Shown piece after piece: positions 5,484 through 8,367 of a DNA stretch of 8,367 nt; position 1 is the first letter of the stretch, and the number at the start of each line of letters is the position of its first letter. Source of the stretch: Akkermansiaceae bacterium (lineage in GTDB: Bacteria > Verrucomicrobiota > Verrucomicrobiia > Verrucomicrobiales > Akkermansiaceae). Location: NCBI GenBank assembly GCA_023300205.1, contig JALZVD010000347.1, positions 1 through 8,367 of the forward strand, read 5' to 3'. The notes beneath the pieces are model-generated. The model ran no database searches. It saw only the letters and a program-made list of their open reading frames with translations, and had not been told where the DNA came from. The translations under genes were made by a program, and so were the position numbers.

Positions 5484-7019
5484 ATGAAAATCAAAGCAAC
5501 CATCACTTGCGTAGTCCTAGCTGCTATTGCCATGGTCGCTTTCTTCCTCGCCTCAAAGGGTCAGGAAGAGGAGCTCAAGCTCCGCAGTGAACAACAGCAA
5601 GAGGAGCTCAAGCTCTCGAAAACCGACGCCTCCCGCTTCAAAGGAGAAATCCGTATCGGCCTCGATAACTACCTCGGCTACTACCCGCTGCGCTCAAAGC
5701 GTATGCAGCGCGAGACCCTCAATCAGGGCTACCAGCTGAAGTTTAATGACGACCAGGCCGACTACAAAACCCGCGCCACTATGCTCGCCGATGGCCGCCT
5801 CGATTTTGCCGTCTTCACCGTCGACTCCTATATCCTTAACACCGCCCCCCAGTTCACCGGCCAAGTCGTCATGGTCATTTCGGAGTCAAAAGGCGCAGAC
5901 GCCATCGTCGCTAAAAAAGACCTCGCCACCGTCAATGACCTCACTCACGTCACCGCGACCTTAGACAGCCCCTCTCACCAATTTCTCAAAGCCAGCATCA
6001 TCGACTTCGGGCTAGATAAACTTAAAAACAACATCCGCCCTGCCAACGGTTCATCCTCCGCCCTCGCCGACCTCCTCGCCGGGAAAACAGACGCCGCCGT
6101 CCTCTGGGAGCCAGACATCTCGGCGGCCCTCAAGGATAACCGCTTCAAAACCCTCATCAGCACCCGAGACACCTCCCGCCTCATTGTCGACATCCTCGTC
6201 GCCAGCGATACTGTCATCAACCAGACTCCCGAAAAATTGGATGTCTTAATGACCACCTACTTCCCCGTCCTACGCCACTTCTCAAACAACCCCGATGAAC
6301 TCTCCATGGAGTTCCAAAAAGACGCCTCCTTGAACGCCGAGGACGCCCGCCGCGTCATCGACACCATCGACTGGCTCTCTCTCGAACAAAATGCCTCGCA
6401 GTGGTTCGGCATCCGCTCTCAACAAGTCCCCCTCCCCGGATTTCGCATCATCGAGACGATCGACCTTACCAATGACATCCTCATCAAATACGGGGACTTT
6501 AAAAGATCCCCCCTCCCCAGCCAAGGAGCCTTCCCCCTACTCAGTAGTAAACAGCTCGGCAAGCTTCACAAAAAACAAAGCACCGGCCAAACCATCGCCA
6601 AAAACGAAAACTACTTTGATCGACTCTCCCCCAGCGCATGGGCTTCGCTCGATCCCGTCGCCTCTCTTAAGATCCAGCCCATCGAGTTCCAACGAGGCAC
6701 CCGCACCTTCTCAGCAGAGGCCAAAGCCGAACTCCAGAACATCAAAAACATTCTCAAGCGCTACCCTCGCTACCGCCTCAGCATCGAGGGCCACACCTCC
6801 ACCCAAGGAGATGCCCAGGTCAACCGCCAGCTTTCTAGTGAACGCGCCGAGGCAATCCGCAGGCACCTTCTCGATACCTATAAAGTCCCGCCAAATCGCA
6901 TCCGCGCCATCGGCCGTGGCTCAGACGCCCCCCTCCCTCGTCAGGATGGCAAAAGCTTCCGCGCTTGGCTTCGCACCCTCTCTCGTGTTGAATTCCACTT
7001 GTTAGAGAAAGTCTACTGA
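5484..7019 (+). CDS. Membrane-anchored or secreted SBP-like domain fused to an OmpA-like domain
   Basis: This 511-residue protein has an N-terminal hydrophobic segment (residues 6-24) that could be an uncleaved anchor or a signal peptide; it has no lipobox. A charged Glu/Gln/Lys-rich linker with a repeated EELKL (30-44) follows. Residues about 55-340 look like an SBP domain: IRIGLDNYLGYYPL, RLDFAVFTVDSYIL, KGADAIVAKKDL, then TDAAVLWEPDI. Residues about 395-508 form an OmpA-like domain: IEFQRGTRTFS, IEGHTS, LSSERAEAIRRHL, RIRAIGRGSDAP and SRVEFHLL. The peptidoglycan-contacting Arg454 is kept, but the usual Asp is Ser439, at the standard spacing of 15. Wall binding may therefore be weakened. 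It follows the VWA gene by 9 bases and has the same SBP-OmpA order as the protein encoded two genes earlier, though the sequences have clearly diverged. Confidence 0.82.
   Translation: MKIKATITCVVLAAIAMVAFFLASKGQEEELKLRSEQQQEELKLSKTDASRFKGEIRIGLDNYLGYYPLRSKRMQRETLNQGYQLKFNDDQADYKTRATMLADGRLDFAVFTVDSYILNTAPQFTGQVVMVISESKGADAIVAKKDLATVNDLTHVTATLDSPSHQFLKASIIDFGLDKLKNNIRPANGSSSALADLLAGKTDAAVLWEPDISAALKDNRFKTLISTRDTSRLIVDILVASDTVINQTPEKLDVLMTTYFPVLRHFSNNPDELSMEFQKDASLNAEDARRVIDTIDWLSLEQNASQWFGIRSQQVPLPGFRIIETIDLTNDILIKYGDFKRSPLPSQGAFPLLSSKQLGKLHKKQSTGQTIAKNENYFDRLSPSAWASLDPVASLKIQPIEFQRGTRTFSAEAKAELQNIKNILKRYPRYRLSIEGHTSTQGDAQVNRQLSSERAEAIRRHLLDTYKVPPNRIRAIGRGSDAPLPRQDGKSFRAWLRTLSRVEFHLLEKVY
5566..5615 (+). 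repeat. Direct repeat of 17 bases in the linker of the second SBP-OmpA gene
   Basis: AAGAGGAGCTCAAGCTC occurs at 5566-5582 and 5599-5615, an offset of 33 bases (11 codons). It encodes the repeated EELKL just after the hydrophobic N-terminal segment. The identical codons suggest a recent in-frame duplication in a flexible linker. Confidence 0.85.
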
Positions 7020-7033
7020 TCGCCGCACCCACC

Positions 7034-7804
7034 ATGAAACCAGAGACTGATTTTTCAAAAAAGAGCATCGAAAAAAAGGTCAATGAGGATATCGCGTCTC
7101 ACTCCCTCACGCTCTTTCCCGCAGCCGCTGGCATCCTCGGCATCCTCGGTGGCGCGCTCTTCGCCCTGCCCACCGCCCTCACCCTCGGCGGCCTCTCCCT
7201 TGCAGTCTCCATCAGCTACTTTTCTATCCAAAAATTCGGCCGCTTCGGCAAGCTCACGGCAGGCTACATCACCCAACTCCGTAACGAGCAAAAAGAAAAA
7301 CTCGTTCAAAAACTCTCAACTATCGGCGGCGAACTCCAGGCCCTCGGCTGCCACCAAGGCGCCGCACAAGTCGAACGTCTCAAAACAAAGTTCGATGGCC
7401 TCATTGCCATGATTCAGGAAAAACTCCCTGACAATGAATCGAAATCTGGCCGTCTCAATGCCATCGCCGAGAAACTCTACTTGGCCACGATCGACAACCT
7501 CCTCCAAGCCCGCCAAATCCTCCAAAGTATCGACGACATCGACCTCGACTACATCGAAGAACAAATTCAGCGTGCCTCCTCTAATCAAGAACGCGAGACC
7601 CTAGAAGCCCGCCGTCAACTCAAGCTCGATGGCATCCAAGCCGCCGAAGAACGCATCGCGCACAACGAAGTCGCCATGACTAAGGTCAACCAACTCTCCA
7701 TGGAAATCGCCCAAGCCAGATCCAAAAACTCCCCCTTTGACATGGAGGAAAGCCTCCATGAAATCACCAACAACGTCCGAGTAGAACAATGGATAGCGGA
7801 GTAA
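7034..7804 (+). CDS. Two-TM membrane protein with C-terminal coiled coil, family not recognised
   Basis: The 256-residue product has a charged N-terminus, a hydrophobic hairpin (about residues 25-45 and 48-66, rich in Gly, Ala and Leu), and a long polar helical remainder. Residues about 170-232 are rich in Glu, Gln, Arg and Ala with Leu/Ile spacing that suggests a coiled coil. Both ends are most likely cytoplasmic, since the region after the second segment is Lys/Arg-rich. The layout recalls XpaC-like proteins, which often sit beside TelA and VWA genes, but I see no decisive motif and do not assign it. It starts 14 bases after the SBP-OmpA stop and its 3' end overlaps the next gene by 16 bases, so it probably belongs to the same system, perhaps as its cytoplasmic side. 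Confidence 0.75.
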   Translation: MKPETDFSKKSIEKKVNEDIASHSLTLFPAAAGILGILGGALFALPTALTLGGLSLAVSISYFSIQKFGRFGKLTAGYITQLRNEQKEKLVQKLSTIGGELQALGCHQGAAQVERLKTKFDGLIAMIQEKLPDNESKSGRLNAIAEKLYLATIDNLLQARQILQSIDDIDLDYIEEQIQRASSNQERETLEARRQLKLDGIQAAEERIAHNEVAMTKVNQLSMEIAQARSKNSPFDMEESLHEITNNVRVEQWIAE

Positions 7805-8184
7805 AAAAAGACGACTTCCTTCTCAAGTTTTACCACGAAAACCCCGATAGCCTCTTCGCCGTCGGTGACTGGGAAACCGAAGTCCAATGCCAAGCCTGCC
7901 GCGGTTCCTTAAATAAGGACGGGAGCTACCTCTTCAACCAAGAGTTCCCCACCGACAACACCCGCCGTCGTAATCTCGCGCTCGCCGATGCCCGCTGCCC
8001 ACATTGCCTCATTCACGGTCCCATCGAGACTCTCAAAAGTAACTCCATCTACACCCCCATCCAAACCCAGGAAGTTTGGTTCCGCCGCCTCACTATCGAT
8101 CCCCCCACTAAACTCGTGAAGAAATTCCTCAGCTACCAAGAAGTCCCCCAGGAACAGCGAACCCTCAAAGAATACCGCGACTAG
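7789..8184 (+). CDS. Small protein with two CxxC pairs (probable zinc ribbon), unknown function
   Basis: This 131-residue soluble protein has no signal peptide or membrane segment. Cys34/Cys37 (CQAC) and Cys70/Cys73 (CPHC) are arranged as in a zinc ribbon or treble-clef fold, with a 32-residue spacer. The C-terminal third is charged and includes LVKKFLSYQEVP. I do not recognise the family. The ATG at 7789 lies within the previous gene, giving a 16-base overlap; there is no later in-frame ATG, so this start is the best available. Overlap with the coiled-coil protein gene suggests coupled translation and a shared role. Candidate roles are metal or redox sensing or nucleic-acid/protein binding, none shown by the sequence. 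Confidence 0.72.
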   Translation: MDSGVKKDDFLLKFYHENPDSLFAVGDWETEVQCQACRGSLNKDGSYLFNQEFPTDNTRRRNLALADARCPHCLIHGPIETLKSNSIYTPIQTQEVWFRRLTIDPPTKLVKKFLSYQEVPQEQRTLKEYRD

Positions 8185-8203
8185 AAATCGCCACAACTTA
8201 CCC

Positions 8204-8367
8204 ATGCGCCTCAAACTCACCATCGCCTACAGCGGCACCGACTTCGCCGGTTGGCAAATCCAACCCGACACCGACACCGTCCAAGAGCGCATTGAAAAAG
8301 CCCTCGCCGAAGTCGCAAAGGTCCCCGTCCGCCTCCACGGCTCCGGTCGCACTGATGCCGGGGTCCA
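8204..8367 (+). CDS. truA: tRNA pseudouridine(38-40) synthase TruA, N-terminal part
   Basis: The first 54 codons of TruA, cut by the window end. TruA converts uridines 38-40 of the tRNA anticodon arm to pseudouridine in the cytoplasm. The N-terminus LTIAYSGTDFAGWQIQP and the catalytic motif GSGRTDAGV, with nucleophile Asp51, are diagnostic. It starts 19 bases after the zinc-ribbon gene with no terminator or promoter visible between, so it may be co-transcribed with the envelope cluster despite its unrelated housekeeping role. There is no Shine-Dalgarno before the ATG. Confidence 0.95.
   Translation, partial: MRLKLTIAYSGTDFAGWQIQPDTDTVQERIEKALAEVAKVPVRLHGSGRTDAGV

Noticed and set aside
6391..7005. 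204-codon + strand frame inside the second SBP-OmpA gene
   Set aside because: Its Ser/Pro-rich, low-complexity product results from reading C-rich codons out of frame, and the main frame there holds clear OmpA motifs.
7801..7810. A7 run at the stop of the coiled-coil gene as a programmed frameshift into the CxxC gene
   Set aside because: The TAA at 7802-7804 comes before most of the A-run in the first gene's frame, and the second gene has its own ATG at 7789, so simple translational coupling explains the overlap.

Overview
The window carries a single, tightly packed + strand gene cluster. Codon use strongly favours C-ending codons and the coding strand has far more C than G (for example about 29 C against 12 G in 3061-3120). 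Translation starts have no Shine-Dalgarno sequence and the proteins carry Gram-negative envelope features (lipoprotein signals, OmpA-type peptidoglycan-binding domains). This suggests a Gram-negative bacterium, and the style reminds me of Verrucomicrobiota, but the taxon is inferred from style only and is not proven.

Layout: 1-54 is the tail of an unidentified upstream gene. 55-128 is a short leader with a TATAAT box inside a perfect 12-bp palindrome, followed by a small hairpin. 129-2984 encodes an ABC importer: a lipoprotein substrate-binding protein (SBP) of the family named after urea carboxylase regions, a permease and an ATPase. A strong hairpin lies between the SBP and the permease. 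2998-7019 encodes three further envelope proteins: a secreted SBP fused to an OmpA domain, a von Willebrand factor A (VWA) lipoprotein with an intact metal site, and a second SBP-OmpA fusion with an N-terminal membrane or signal segment. 7034-8184 encodes a two-TM coiled-coil protein and a small cytosolic protein with two CxxC pairs. 8204 to the end is the start of truA (tRNA pseudouridine synthase A).

After the hairpin, gaps between genes are 20 bases or less, with overlaps at 2094 and 7789-7804, so 1252-8367 reads as one transcription unit. The unusual point is the arithmetic: one permease and one ATPase accompany three different periplasmic SBP domains, two of them fused to peptidoglycan-binding domains, plus a VWA lipoprotein. 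No urea, guanidine, nitrate or taurine enzyme is present. My inference is that these proteins form an envelope assembly linking an inner-membrane ABC transporter to the cell wall, either for capture and delivery of a ligand or for sensing. The ligand cannot be told from the sequence.
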